Assembly: GCA_900316475.1 (NCBI GenBank)
Contig: ONDA01000008.1
Span: 1-64,000, forward strand
Source of the DNA: an uncultured Prevotellaceae bacterium
GTDB lineage: Bacteria; Bacteroidota; Bacteroidia; Bacteroidales; Bacteroidaceae
Length of the DNA: 64,000 bases
Direction: 5' to 3'
Positions 41,765 through 53,101 of the stretch are shown piece by piece (the first letter of the stretch is position 1; each line of letters starts with the position of its first letter). The translations under genes were made by a program, and so were the position numbers. The notes beneath the pieces were generated by a model, which did not search any database, was not told where the DNA came from, and saw only the letters and a program-made list of their open reading frames with translations.

Positions 41765-42382
41765 TTAGAAGTTGATATAATTGGCAGTACTGTCTTTCTC
41801 CATTTCGTTCAGAGCCTGCTCCGTCTGTTTGCCGATGATGCGGTAGACCAGCTGCTGCAGACGGGCGTCGGCGGCGATAAGTTTTTCTAAGTGTGCCGCG
41901 CTGACGCTGTCGTCGATGTTCGCCATCTCTGCTTCAAGGCGGGCAATGCATTTGGCAAGTTCTTCGGCAGCTGAGGCGGAATCGGCTTTTGACCTTTCCG
42001 TCCCAGTGGCCTTGGTGTGGCTGGTGTTAGGTTTGGCGGGAGTGGTCTGGGCAGCGACAGTGTCGTTGCATACGGAACAAGCCGATGTGAGGGCGATGTG
42101 GTGCATTTGCCGGACGCTGTCCGCTGGGGCCGTCGGTTTTTCTGCCATCACGGGCTTTTGTCCCGTCTGCCCTTGTCCGAAGTTTAGCACTATCAGCAGG
42201 AGGATGCTGGCGGCAGCGGCGATGGCTGCCGTGATGTGTGGCCAGTAGCGTCGTCTGGGCTTCTCTCTTGTCGTCTCCATCCGCTTCATCAGTCGCTCGC
42301 TCAGGTCGGCGGGCATCTGTGGCGTATCGGCGTATTTGCGGCGAAGAGCCTTACGGAGGTCGGTATCTTTATAGGTAGTCAT
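41765..42382 (-). CDS. Anti-sigma factor-like membrane protein
   Basis: A 205-residue protein. A basic cytosolic N-terminus (RKALRRKYADTPQMPADLSERL) precedes one helix (ITAAIAAAASILLLIVLNF); a periplasmic part follows, with Ala/Thr/Lys-rich linker and a helical end. The DLSERLMKRM pattern before the helix is common in Bacteroidetes anti-sigma proteins. It overlaps its sigma gene by four bases, which supports the pairing. Confidence 0.72.
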   Translation of the reverse strand: MTTYKDTDLRKALRRKYADTPQMPADLSERLMKRMETTREKPRRRYWPHITAAIAAAASILLLIVLNFGQGQTGQKPVMAEKPTAPADSVRQMHHIALTSACSVCNDTVAAQTTPAKPNTSHTKATGTERSKADSASAAEELAKCIARLEAEMANIDDSVSAAHLEKLIAADARLQQLVYRIIGKQTEQALNEMEKDSTANYINF

Positions 42383-42927
42383 ATCTTCTGGAGTTGTTTG
42401 TAGAGTTTGCGGCGTATTCGGTAGAGGCGGTTGGCCAAGGCGTGAGAGGTGGAGTCCATGATGTAAGCACAGTCATCCAGCGGTCGGTTCTCGAAGTAGT
42501 GCAGCGTCAGCAGCAGCCGTTCGTCAGGCGGCAGGTCGTCCATCATCAGCAGTAGCCGCTCTATGCGTTCCTCGCTGCCTGTGGACAGTTCGGCCTCTAT
42601 CTGCTCGTCGCTGATGTCCGTCAGCCCTGCCTGTGTGTCCTCTATTGAAACGACAATCGGACGGCGACGCTTCAGGAAGTCGAGCGTCAGACGGTAGGCG
42701 ATGCGGCTGAGCCATGTGGCGAGCGAAGCCCGCTGCGGGTCGTAGCTGCCGATGTGGCTGAAGGCGCGGAGGAAGGTGTCCTGCGTCAGTTCCTCGGCAT
42801 CCATCGCGTCGCCCACCTGTCGGGCAATCATGGCGAAGACCTGCTGACAGTAGCGGCTTACCATCTGGCTCTGCCCCCTGGTTCCTCCGCCCTTCACGGC
42901 TTCCACTATCTGTTCGTCTGTGTTCAC
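42379..42927 (-). CDS. ECF-type sigma factor
   Basis: A 182-residue complete sigma factor. Region 2 reads AEELTQDTFLRAFSHIGSYD and TWLSRIAYRLTLDFLKRRRP; region 4 reads LPPDERLLLTLHYFENRPLD with SHALANRLYRIRRKLYKQL as the DNA-binding helix. It is the closest intact relative here of the truncated sigma at 28859. The unit continues with an anti-sigma factor and a large secreted protein. Confidence 0.92.
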   Translation of the reverse strand: MNTDEQIVEAVKGGGTRGQSQMVSRYCQQVFAMIARQVGDAMDAEELTQDTFLRAFSHIGSYDPQRASLATWLSRIAYRLTLDFLKRRRPIVVSIEDTQAGLTDISDEQIEAELSTGSEERIERLLLMMDDLPPDERLLLTLHYFENRPLDDCAYIMDSTSHALANRLYRIRRKLYKQLQKI

Positions 42928-42958
42928 TTTGATGTTTTATTTGAGCTGTCTCTACTTA

Positions 42959-42988
42959 TATATACGATTGCTTCCGGAAAATATCCCG
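42959..42988 (-). promoter_or_regulatory. ECF-type promoter of the sigma operon
   Basis: CGTATATA (42959-42966) matches the -10 boxes of two other sigma loci. The -35 counterpart at 16 bases is CGGGAT, which is a weaker match. Confidence 0.4.
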
Positions 42989-43092
42989 CAAAAAAAGATA
43001 TTTTTTGGCGCAGGGGGAAAAGTCCGTGAATGCCCCAATAGCAGTATTTGTCTCTTGCGTACGCGCGTAGGATAGTGAAAGCAGAAAACATT

Positions 43093-43149
43093 CCACACTC
43101 GTCGCACTCGTCACACCCAGCCTGGGTGTGACGAGTGCGACGAGTGTGG
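43093..43149. repeat. 28-bp perfect palindrome
   Basis: Two perfect 28-base arms beginning CCACACTCGTCGCACTCGTC are separated by one base. The arms contain a direct ACTCGTC repeat. As RNA it would be an extremely stable hairpin. Confidence 0.9.
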
Positions 43150-43180
43150 GGCCTTTTCCGGTTAAGCTATCCATAGGGAG

Positions 43181-43206
43181 AAGTGAGAAGTGAGAAGTGA
43201 GAGGTG
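43181..43206 (+). repeat. AAGTGAG heptamer array
   Basis: Three perfect AAGTGAG units and a partial AGGTG. It is the same period as the CGCACCT arrays in cobL. Confidence 0.8.
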
Positions 43207-43209
43207 TAA

Positions 43210-43293
43210 GGCCGTGACGTTTTCACGAGAGGCCGTGACGTTTTTCTGTAAGGCCGTGACGTTTTTCTGTAAGGCCGTGACATTTTCACGAGA
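43210..43293 (+). repeat. 21-bp tandem repeat, four units
   Basis: GGCCGTGACGTTTT... units start at 43210, 43231, 43252 and 43273. Units 1 and 4 end TCACGAGA-like, units 2 and 3 end TTCTGTAA. The 21-bp period keeps a reading frame (AVTFFCK), but I see no sign of a real gene. Confidence 0.85.
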
Positions 43294-43301
43294 GCCGCCG
43301 C

Positions 43302-43329
43302 TCTCCCCTCCCCTTGAAGGGAGGGGAGA
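43302..43329. repeat. C/G-rich palindrome of the cbiD type
   Basis: TCTCCCCTCCC and GGGAGGGGAGA form an 11-bp stem around CTTGAA. It is an intergenic relative of the repeats translated in cbiD. Confidence 0.75.
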
Positions 43330-43483
43330 ACGTCAGAGAAATCCCCTGAAGAGATGGGGAAGGCGGCTTTGCTGGTTTGGGAGCAAGAAATTTAGGGGTG
43401 GGATGGGCGACATGGGTGGGATGTTTTCCGTTTTCACTAACCTACGCGCGCGTACGCGAGATAACTCTTACGGCCGTGGTACA

Positions 43484-43609
43484 TCACGCTGACTGACTGT
43501 ATATTCCTCGACACGAACATTCTGCTTGACTTCGGTCTTGACCGTGAGAAAGCCGATTATGCCGGTGGTGGTGGCGTTCGCCTTCTGCTGGGCATCGCGG
43601 ATATAGAAG
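43484..43609 (-). other. Orphan coding-like fragment
   Basis: About 42 codons on the minus strand read AQQKANATTTGIIGFLTVKT and on to VEEYTVSQRDV without a start or family I can name. The frame continues into the tRNA terminator, so it is not a gene as it stands. It may be the tail of a lost gene. Confidence 0.25.
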
Positions 43610-43613
43610 CAAT

Positions 43614-43652
43614 AAAAAAATTCCCGCTTCGGACCGAAGTCTTTGGCGGGAA
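43614..43652 (-). terminator. tRNA-Phe terminator
   Basis: On the minus strand TTCCCGC pairs with GCGGGAA and an inner ACTTCGG/CCGAAG hairpin, then seven T residues. Confidence 0.85.
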
Positions 43653-43668
43653 CCAATGAAAGGAGGAG

Positions 43669-43741
43669 TGGTACCTCCAGGAATCGAACCGGGGACACAC
43701 GGATTTTCAGTCCGATGCTCTACCAACTGAGCTAAGGCACC
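43669..43741 (-). tRNA. tRNA-Phe (GAA)
   Basis: A 73-base cloverleaf on the minus strand begins GGTGCCTTAGCTCAGTTGG. The acceptor stem GGTGCCT/AGGTACC has one G-U pair, the anticodon loop is CTGAAAA (anticodon GAA) and the T loop is GGTTCGATTCC. The 3' CCA is not encoded. Confidence 0.97.
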
Positions 43742-43774
43742 ATTGTGGCACTGCATTCCTTTCGTTTGCGGGTG

Positions 43775-43806
43775 CAAAGGTACGACATTTTTTTTAATCC
43801 TCCAAA
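43775..43806 (-). promoter_or_regulatory. tRNA-Phe promoter
   Basis: On the minus strand TTTG, 20 bases, TACCTTTG (43775-43782), about 33 bases before the tRNA 5' end. Confidence 0.7.
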
Positions 43807-43865
43807 TTTTTTTTCAATTTTTTCCTCAAAAATTTTGTTTTTGCCTTTTTTAAGATTCAGAGTGC

Positions 43866-44168
43866 TTAAGCGATGTCGAAAAGGTTGAAGAAACCGGTCA
43901 TCATAAAGACTTTCCGGATTTCGTCATTGATATTGCGAATAGCAACTTTTCCTCCTTTAGCAGCCGTTTCCTTGCGGAGTGCGAGAAAGAGACGTAGCCC
44001 AGAACTACTGATATACTCCAGTTTTGAGCAGTCAAGCGTAATCTTCTTATCTGCATTCTCCATCAGTGGTACCATGTCTTGCTGGGCCTTGATGGCAGAG
44101 GGGGTGTCAAGGCGTCCGTCGAATAATGCAACGTAGCCGCCGTCAACTTGTTCAATGTTAATGTTCAT
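43866..44168 (-). CDS. STAS-domain anti-sigma factor antagonist
   Basis: A 100-residue single STAS domain of the SpoIIAA/RsbV type. LDCSKLEYISSSGLRLFLALR carries the serine that partner kinases phosphorylate. Unphosphorylated, such proteins bind and neutralise an RsbW-type kinase. The kinase gene is immediately upstream, 16 bases away. No PP2C phosphatase or general-stress sigma factor is in the window, so the output of the switch is not visible. Confidence 0.9.
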   Translation of the reverse strand: MNINIEQVDGGYVALFDGRLDTPSAIKAQQDMVPLMENADKKITLDCSKLEYISSSGLRLFLALRKETAAKGGKVAIRNINDEIRKVFMMTGFFNLFDIA

Positions 44169-44184
44169 AGTAATTGTATATTAG

Positions 44185-44598
44185 TTAATGAATATTTTTT
44201 CTTAATGTAAGATAATTACGGTTCTCTTTTCGTTCGTAATGTACGCTGTCCATAATTTGGCGGATGATGTGGATTCCAAGTCCTCCGATGGGTCTTTCTT
44301 CTACTGAAAGATTCGTGTCGGGATTTTCTTTAGTTGTTGGGTTGAAAGGTTTGCCACTGTCGCTGATGATGAAATCCAGATACTGCGGCCCTTTTACTAC
44401 CTCAATGTCGACATCACCTTTAGTTCCTTCCAAATAAGCGTAGCTCATGACGTTGACAACAGCCTCCTCCAGAGCCAAGTTCAGGCTCATAGTGGTTTCC
44501 ATATCTATGCAGAATGTTTCACAGATAGAATCTATGAATTCGCTGAGCTTTGGAATTTGCTCGATGTCGTTGGGCAATGTCAACTTCATTCGCGTCAT
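44185..44598 (-). CDS. Anti-sigma regulatory factor / RsbW-type serine kinase
   Basis: A 137-residue GHKL ATPase. The N box is SLNLALEEAVVNVMSYAY, G1 is ISDSGKPFNP and G2 is PIGGLGIHIIRQIMD. It resembles RsbW/SpoIIAB but without an obvious sigma-factor gene near it. With the STAS protein it forms a partner switch. The gene follows the decarboxylase beta subunit by eight bases, an unusual neighbour. Confidence 0.9.
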   Translation of the reverse strand: MTRMKLTLPNDIEQIPKLSEFIDSICETFCIDMETTMSLNLALEEAVVNVMSYAYLEGTKGDVDIEVVKGPQYLDFIISDSGKPFNPTTKENPDTNLSVEERPIGGLGIHIIRQIMDSVHYERKENRNYLTLRKNIH

Positions 44599-44606
44599 TA
44601 TTTATA

Positions 44607-45764
44607 TTATGAAAGGAATCCGAGAAGGGCGCCTGCAGCGACAGCAGAGCCGATGACGCCTGCAACGTTTGGACCCATGGCATGCATGAGCAGGAAGTTG
44701 TGGCGGTCGTACTCAAGACCGAGGTTGTTTGATATGCGTGCTGCCATCGGAACGGCGCTCACGCCAGCGTTACCTATCAGGGGATTCAGTTTCTTGTCTT
44801 TGGGTAGGAAAATGTTCATTATTTTGACAAAGCAGATGCCGGAAGCTGTTGCAATAGCGAAAGCAAATGCTCCAATGATGAAAATGAATACGGTATTCAT
44901 TGTCAAGAACTCCGAAGCCTGTGTCGAACAGCCTACCGTCAAGCCGAGCAACATGACAACGATGTCGTTCAGGGCTGCACCGGCAGTCTTTGCAAGACGG
45001 GTTGTCTTGCCACTCTCCTTGAGTAAGTTGCCAAAAAACAGCATTCCTAACAGCGGAAGTCCTGAAGGCACGATGAAAGTTGTCAGCAGTAGTCCGATGA
45101 TGGGAAAGAGAATGCGCTCTGTCTGGCTGACCTCTCGGCCTGGCTTCATCTTGATGGTACGTTCTTTCTGAGTTGTCAGCAGACGCATAAGAGGGGGCTG
45201 AATCAGCGGGACAAGAGCCATATAGGAGTAGGCACAAACGGCGATAGCCCCCATCAGGTTTGGAGCGAGTTTCGATGACAGGAAAATGGCTGTTGGGCCA
45301 TCAGCGCCACCGATAATAGCAATACCAGCAGCCTGTGAGGGCTCGAATCCTAAGGCCAAAGCTACCATATATGCTCCGAAGATGCCAAACTGTGCTGCGG
45401 CGCCTATGAGCATCAGTTTCGGGTTTGCCAGTAGAGCTGTGAAGTCTGTCATGGCGCCAATGCCTAAGAAGATGAGCGGCGGATACCAACCTTGTCTGAC
45501 ACCTTGATAGAAGATATTAAGAACAGAGTTGTCTTCATACAAACCAATCTCTAATCCAGCATCAGCCCGGAAGGGAATATTTCCTAAGATGATACCAAGT
45601 CCGATAGGAACCAGCAGCAGGGGCTCGAAGTCCTTCTTGATGGCGAGCCAAATGAAGAAGGCGCCTACTGCAATCATAATGAGGTTGCCTACAGTGGCGT
45701 TTGCAAACGCCGTGTAGGTAAGGAACTCATTGAAATTCTGAATGATAAACTGTCCTAAATCCAT
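44607..45764 (-). CDS. oadB: Sodium-pumping decarboxylase, beta subunit
   Basis: A 385-residue membrane protein with about nine to eleven helices. The OadB/MmdB/GcdB signatures are present: GIGAMTDFTALLANPKLMLI and GGADGPTAIFLSSKLAP, the conserved Asp-containing segment for Na+ coupling, and NAGVSAVPMAAR toward the end. It decarboxylates carboxybiotin and exports Na+. Which acid is decarboxylated (oxaloacetate, methylmalonyl-CoA or glutaconyl-CoA) depends on the alpha subunit, which is not in this window. Confidence 0.95.
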   Translation of the reverse strand: MDLGQFIIQNFNEFLTYTAFANATVGNLIMIAVGAFFIWLAIKKDFEPLLLVPIGLGIILGNIPFRADAGLEIGLYEDNSVLNIFYQGVRQGWYPPLIFLGIGAMTDFTALLANPKLMLIGAAAQFGIFGAYMVALALGFEPSQAAGIAIIGGADGPTAIFLSSKLAPNLMGAIAVCAYSYMALVPLIQPPLMRLLTTQKERTIKMKPGREVSQTERILFPIIGLLLTTFIVPSGLPLLGMLFFGNLLKESGKTTRLAKTAGAALNDIVVMLLGLTVGCSTQASEFLTMNTVFIFIIGAFAFAIATASGICFVKIMNIFLPKDKKLNPLIGNAGVSAVPMAARISNNLGLEYDRHNFLLMHAMGPNVAGVIGSAVAAGALLGFLS

Positions 45765-45767
45765 AAG

Positions 45768-46226
45768 TTATCCGATAGTCAGCAGCACGGAACCTTCCAT
45801 GACCGTGTCGCCGGGTTTGACGATGATAGACGTAACGGTGCCGGCATATTCAGCCTCGATATTGTTTTGCATCTTCATAGCCTCCAAGATAAGTACGACG
45901 TCACCAACGTTTACCTGTTGGCCTACAGCAACCTTGATATCTGTAATTGTGCCTGGCAGAGGGGCTTTCAGTGGGGTTCCATTACCTGCAGGTGCAACGG
46001 TCTGTGCTGGAGCTGCGGTAGGTGCAGGCTGAGGCGCGGAAGCTGCCACTTTAGGCATCTCGACCTTTGGACGGGTCATGGTGGGATGCTTTGCAGCATT
46101 GATAGGCTTCTGTAGCTCAACCTCGAAAGGTATGCCGTTTACATTGACTTTTGCGATGTTGCCTTCTACTTCCTCTATCTCTACTTCGTAGTCGACACCT
46201 TGTACTTTATATTGATACTTATTCAT
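45768..46226 (-). CDS. Biotin carboxyl carrier subunit of the decarboxylase
   Basis: A 152-residue carrier. The N-terminal 45 residues form a small beta domain, followed by an Ala/Pro-rich flexible linker (residues 60-85) and a biotinyl domain with ILEAMKMQNNIEAE, in which Lys of AMKM is biotinylated. It shuttles CO2 from the carboxyltransferase to the beta subunit. It lies three bases upstream of oadB. Confidence 0.95.
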   Translation of the reverse strand: MNKYQYKVQGVDYEVEIEEVEGNIAKVNVNGIPFEVELQKPINAAKHPTMTRPKVEMPKVAASAPQPAPTAAPAQTVAPAGNGTPLKAPLPGTITDIKVAVGQQVNVGDVVLILEAMKMQNNIEAEYAGTVTSIIVKPGDTVMEGSVLLTIG

Positions 46227-46238
46227 TGTTTTATTGAT

Positions 46239-47201
46239 TTATTGGTGAAACTGTGTCATTTGTAGGAACTCGTCGTTCCAGCTACTGGACTTCTGCTTGA
46301 TGGTTATAACACCCGACTCAACGTCGTGTACATCGTCTTCGTACTGTTTCAGAGCCATACCGATGACAGCCATATAAACTTCCTTGTCAATACCTCGCGT
46401 CTTGAGACCTTCCTGCAGTATGACGCCTGTCTTATGGCCTATCTCAGCGGTCTTTTCGACAGTCTTGGTGATGGGTTTGATAGGCTGCTTATTAGCGACC
46501 TTCTTGGCAGTCTCCATATGACGCATGATCATACCGAAGAGGGTGAAGAAAAGGAACAGAACGGTGAGGCACGTAAAGACGATGCCCATAGCCAACAGGG
46601 TGATGCCAATACCATATGGGTCTTCACGTTTTAGACGGACATCTTTTGTCTCGTCTGTCTTGATGAAATTCTCCGTGCCAGGTGTGACGTTTTGTGGTGC
46701 TTTAACGCTCCATTTCTTTCCCTGTCGTGCAAACGAATAGTTTGCATTAAGAGCCGGTATGGTGACAGAGTCGATGAGTTCGACGGCATTACCATTGTAA
46801 AGTCCAATCCACAATGGCTCTGATTGTGGCATCCTCAATGGCAAGTGCCGTTTGCCCTGTGCTGGGTTAGAGTTGGCATAGAAAACGATGTGTTGCCGTC
46901 CGCCCAAGTTCGTCTGTGCCTCCCCATTAGGGATTATGCTCATTAGCTTGATGCGTTCGGAAACACTCATGTTTTGGTCGAGCACACTACGGTCTGTCGT
47001 TAAGTACATACCGCGTATGTTGTAGGTCGTGAACGATGTGTTCTCAATTTCTATCCACGCCTTGAGCTCTCCAAATTCGTCTTGTATGCTAGCGGTATTG
47101 TTGGTTAGTACCTCGCTGATGACGATATTCTTAGCTCCTTGGCCGAACATCGTGGAGGAACTTGACAACAGTACGCAACAGAGTAATCCGAATTTATTCA
47201 T
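46239..47201 (-). CDS. OadG-family gamma subunit with an N-terminal lamin-tail domain
   Basis: A 320-residue protein with a signal peptide, an LTD-like beta-sandwich (NIVISEVLTNN ... DEFGELKAWIEIENTS ... SLNANYSFAR-like end; residues 22-180), one transmembrane helix (GIGITLLAMGIVFTCLTVLF) and a cytosolic tail. The C-terminal half is the OadG pump subunit, which anchors the complex. The LTD part would be periplasmic and could bind surface structures. It is much longer than the enterobacterial OadG. Confidence 0.82.
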   Translation of the reverse strand: MNKFGLLCCVLLSSSSTMFGQGAKNIVISEVLTNNTASIQDEFGELKAWIEIENTSFTTYNIRGMYLTTDRSVLDQNMSVSERIKLMSIIPNGEAQTNLGGRQHIVFYANSNPAQGKRHLPLRMPQSEPLWIGLYNGNAVELIDSVTIPALNANYSFARQGKKWSVKAPQNVTPGTENFIKTDETKDVRLKREDPYGIGITLLAMGIVFTCLTVLFLFFTLFGMIMRHMETAKKVANKQPIKPITKTVEKTAEIGHKTGVILQEGLKTRGIDKEVYMAVIGMALKQYEDDVHDVESGVITIKQKSSSWNDEFLQMTQFHQ

Positions 47202-47229
47202 TATTTAATAATGTATGATTTTAAGTTGT

Positions 47230-48921
47230 TTATCCACAGAAGAATAGTACTACCATTTGCGCTGTAAGTATTCGCAAGAACATTGAGAGGGGGTAGACTG
47301 TTGAATAGCCAATAGCAGGTGCGTCCTTTGAGCAGATGCTGTTTGCATAGGCAAGTGCGGGAGGATCGGTATATGTACCTGCTAACATACCGGCAATGAC
47401 GAAATAGTTGAATTTGAATTTAAATCGTGCTATCGGTCCAACGATAAGGATGGGTATAACAGTAATGAAGAAACCTGTCATGACGTATAGCAGTCCGTCG
47501 CCCTCAACCACAGTCTCGAAGAAGGAAGCGCCGGCCTTAATGCCTACCGATGCCAGGAAAAGCACCAATCCTATCTCGCGCAGCATCATATTGGCCGATG
47601 TGGAAGTGTAAGTGACAAGTTTTATCTTATAGCCATAGCGTCCGATGAGGATGGCAATGATCAGGGGGCCTCCGGCCAGACCGAGTTTTAGGGGAACCGG
47701 CATACCAGGAATGGCAATAGGCAGTGAGCCGAAGATGAGTCCAAGAATGATTCCAACGAATATCGTAGCAATATTCGGTGCGTCAAGCCGGCGGATGGAG
47801 TTGCCCATCTTGTTGGCTACGCGGTCGACGGCGTCCTCAGGACCTACCACCATAATTCTGTCGCCTACCTGAAGTGGTAATGAGGCAGAAGCAAAGAGGT
47901 CCATACCATGACGCGTAAGTCGCGTGACGTTCACACCGTGAACACTTGAGAAATGCATCGATGCAAGTGTTTTGCCGTTGATTTCAGGGTTGGTTACGAG
48001 TATGCGTTTCGACACAAGGGGTTGGTCTTGCTGCTCAAAGTCGATGTCAAGTTTCGGTCCTATGAAAGCGGTGATGGCTTCCTGATCGGCTTCTGCGCAT
48101 ACTATAAGCATCTGGTCGCCCAGATGGAATATTGTATCGCGATTAGGGATAGACAACTCGCCTTCGTGAACGATACGCGACACTACAAAATCGCGGTTCA
48201 AGAAATCGTGGACCTGAAGCAGCGTTTTCCCCTCCAGGTACTTATTCGTTACCTCGAGGTGCATCTTGTAGGGCTTCTTGGCAATGTTGCCACCTTCCTG
48301 AGCTGCCAGGATCTCCTCTTCTTTCTCCAACTTAACCTTGCAGATATATCTAATCAAGACCGTTGCACCGATAATGCCGAGCACGCCCAACGGATAGGCA
48401 CATGCATAGGCGGAAGCTATCGGAGGGGCATCATTGCCAAACACGGTTCCCAATGCTTCGTTGGCAGCGCCAAGACCAGGCGTGTTTGTTACAGCACCAT
48501 AAAGCGTGCCGACCATCATTGGCAATGCCTTTGGGTCGTTTGTGCTAAAAAAGATGAAATAACATGCAAACATAACGACGATGTTCAGCAAGATGGCGGT
48601 TGCTGCAAGTCCGTTGAGCTTGATGCCTACAGTACCGAAACTTTCAAAGAAACCCGGTCCCACTTGCAAGCCAATCATAAAGACGAACAGAATGAGACCG
48701 AAGTCTTGAATGAAAGTCAATATGGGGGTGGGGGCGGTAAAGCCTATATGGCCGGCTACAATGCCAGCAAACAAAACAAAAGTGACGCCTAACGAAATGC
48801 CGAAGACCTTGAATTTCCCGAGCCAGACGCCGATTGCGATGACAATGGAATAAAGCAAAGCAATATGGGCGACAGAATCAGTCGTCGTAAATAAATCTCT
48901 CAACCAATGAAATGATTCCAT
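47230..48921 (-). CDS. AspT/YidE-family antiporter with two TrkA-C domains
   Basis: A 563-residue transporter. Two repeated membrane halves ([20 protein letters not shown] near residue 35; a similar block near 395) enclose two cytosolic TrkA-C (RCK_C) domains (residues 220-385; [13 protein letters not shown] and [14 protein letters not shown]). This is the layout of the aspartate:alanine exchangers and the YidE/YbjL group. The substrate is not evident. It leads the operon with the Na+-pump subunits. Confidence 0.9.
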   Translation of the reverse strand: MESFHWLRDLFTTTDSVAHIALLYSIVIAIGVWLGKFKVFGISLGVTFVLFAGIVAGHIGFTAPTPILTFIQDFGLILFVFMIGLQVGPGFFESFGTVGIKLNGLAATAILLNIVVMFACYFIFFSTNDPKALPMMVGTLYGAVTNTPGLGAANEALGTVFGNDAPPIASAYACAYPLGVLGIIGATVLIRYICKVKLEKEEEILAAQEGGNIAKKPYKMHLEVTNKYLEGKTLLQVHDFLNRDFVVSRIVHEGELSIPNRDTIFHLGDQMLIVCAEADQEAITAFIGPKLDIDFEQQDQPLVSKRILVTNPEINGKTLASMHFSSVHGVNVTRLTRHGMDLFASASLPLQVGDRIMVVGPEDAVDRVANKMGNSIRRLDAPNIATIFVGIILGLIFGSLPIAIPGMPVPLKLGLAGGPLIIAILIGRYGYKIKLVTYTSTSANMMLREIGLVLFLASVGIKAGASFFETVVEGDGLLYVMTGFFITVIPILIVGPIARFKFKFNYFVIAGMLAGTYTDPPALAYANSICSKDAPAIGYSTVYPLSMFLRILTAQMVVLFFCG

Positions 48922-48942
48922 ATTCTCTCTAAATTATCGTTG

Positions 48943-48972
48943 CAAAGATACTAAGAAATTGCTCGAAGCCAA
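48943..48972 (-). promoter_or_regulatory. Promoter of the antiporter / Na+-pump operon
   Basis: On the minus strand TTG (48970-48972), 19 bases, TATCTTTG (48943-48950), 21 bases before the antiporter ATG. I find no other strong promoter before the STAS gene, so all six genes may share it. Confidence 0.7.
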
Positions 48973-49009
48973 CATTTTTGTGCATATTTTTGTCGGCATT
49001 TTAACTTCT

Positions 49010-49642
49010 TTAACGTTCGAAGTGCTGATAGTCTTGAAAGTGTGACCATGAACCGCCCCATTTGAAACCATATTTGACAAACAGACGATAGCACAAGTCG
49101 CCAAGTTCAATTTTATACGGCCACACCTTTTCCCGATTGATGTATTTTCTGGCATTGGCAGGCTGAACGATATAGTTTCCGTCCTTTTTCCGCCTCACAT
49201 ACGGGTTGTAGAGAGGGTTGATGTCAATAGCCAGTCCCATTGCATGCTTGGACAGTTTCGTAGAGCCGGCTATGGTGCGATAATTAAAGCAACTGGTATT
49301 ATTGTTGCTCATCGATACTTCGTCGTCTGCATCATAGTCGTCAACAAGTTGCATTCTTTCTATCGGATACTGATGTTTATGAAGTTCTTTAAATATTTTT
49401 ACTAAATCATTGGCAATCATTTTGTTGCACACAATCTCTCCGATGTGTTCTTTACCTGTTGCATCATAATAGGACAGCTGTAGGTAGCGAAGTTCCGAGC
49501 GCGGTATTTTGCAGTCTGCTTTGTATGATTTACCTTGCATTCTGTGAAATATGGCATCGCTGATGGTATCAATTGTAAACGTCTGTGCATTTACGATGAT
49601 TGTCGAAGCTGCCCCTAATAGAACCAATAATAATTTTCTCAT
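49010..49642 (-). CDS. Secreted M15-family metallopeptidase (D-Ala-D-Ala carboxypeptidase-like)
   Basis: A 210-residue exported protein with a signal peptide (residues 1-19). The M15 zinc residues are visible: SKHAMGLAIDINPLYNP (His and Asp) near residue 131 and the terminal HFQDYQHFE with the third ligand. GFKWGGSWSHFQDYQHFE is typical of the VanY-like/M15C group that trims peptidoglycan stem peptides. It follows secA after that gene's terminator, so its expression may depend on read-through. Confidence 0.85.
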   Translation of the reverse strand: MRKLLLVLLGAASTIIVNAQTFTIDTISDAIFHRMQGKSYKADCKIPRSELRYLQLSYYDATGKEHIGEIVCNKMIANDLVKIFKELHKHQYPIERMQLVDDYDADDEVSMSNNNTSCFNYRTIAGSTKLSKHAMGLAIDINPLYNPYVRRKKDGNYIVQPANARKYINREKVWPYKIELGDLCYRLFVKYGFKWGGSWSHFQDYQHFER

Positions 49643-49654
49643 GACACCAGTCTT

Positions 49655-49696
49655 TAAAAAAAGAAGGAGGCTGCTCCAGCAGAGTAGAGCACCCTC
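49655..49696 (-). terminator. secA terminator
   Basis: On the minus strand GAGGGTGCTC pairs with GAGCAGCCTC (two mismatches), followed by TTCTTTTTTT. The M15 start is 13 bases beyond it. Confidence 0.7.
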
Positions 49697-49708
49697 ATTT
49701 CTTTTTGA

Positions 49709-53059
<3,351 letters not shown>

Positions 53060-53101
53060 ATCTTAATTATTTTTCTTATTTCTACAAAATATTTGTCTTT
53101 C

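Larger units (their letters stand above)
43051..43461. repeat. Repeat island bounded by 43-bp inverted repeats
   Basis: The left end (43051-43093) and the right end (43419-43461) are imperfect inverted copies with a shared GCGTACGCGC core and TAGTGAAA / AGAAAACAT blocks. Between them lie a 28-bp perfect palindrome, an AAGTGAG heptamer array, four 21-bp tandem units and a C/G-rich palindrome. A 100-codon frame runs across the island, but it consists of repeat-encoded peptides and I do not call it a gene. No transposase is present. Confidence 0.75.

Noticed and set aside
43051..43461. CRISPR array or insertion sequence in the repeat island
   Set aside because: The repeats are tandem without unique spacers, there are no cas genes, and no transposase is encoded inside or beside it.
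43190..43492. A 100-codon rightward frame across the repeat island, with AVTFFCK heptapeptide repeats
   Set aside because: Its residues come from the 21-bp tandem units and palindromes; there is no ribosome-binding site or promoter, and codons change with the repeats.
43484..43777. A leftward frame reading ALAQLVEHRTENPCVPGSIP
   Set aside because: This is the usual false protein produced by translating a tRNA gene (tRNA-Phe at 43669-43741).
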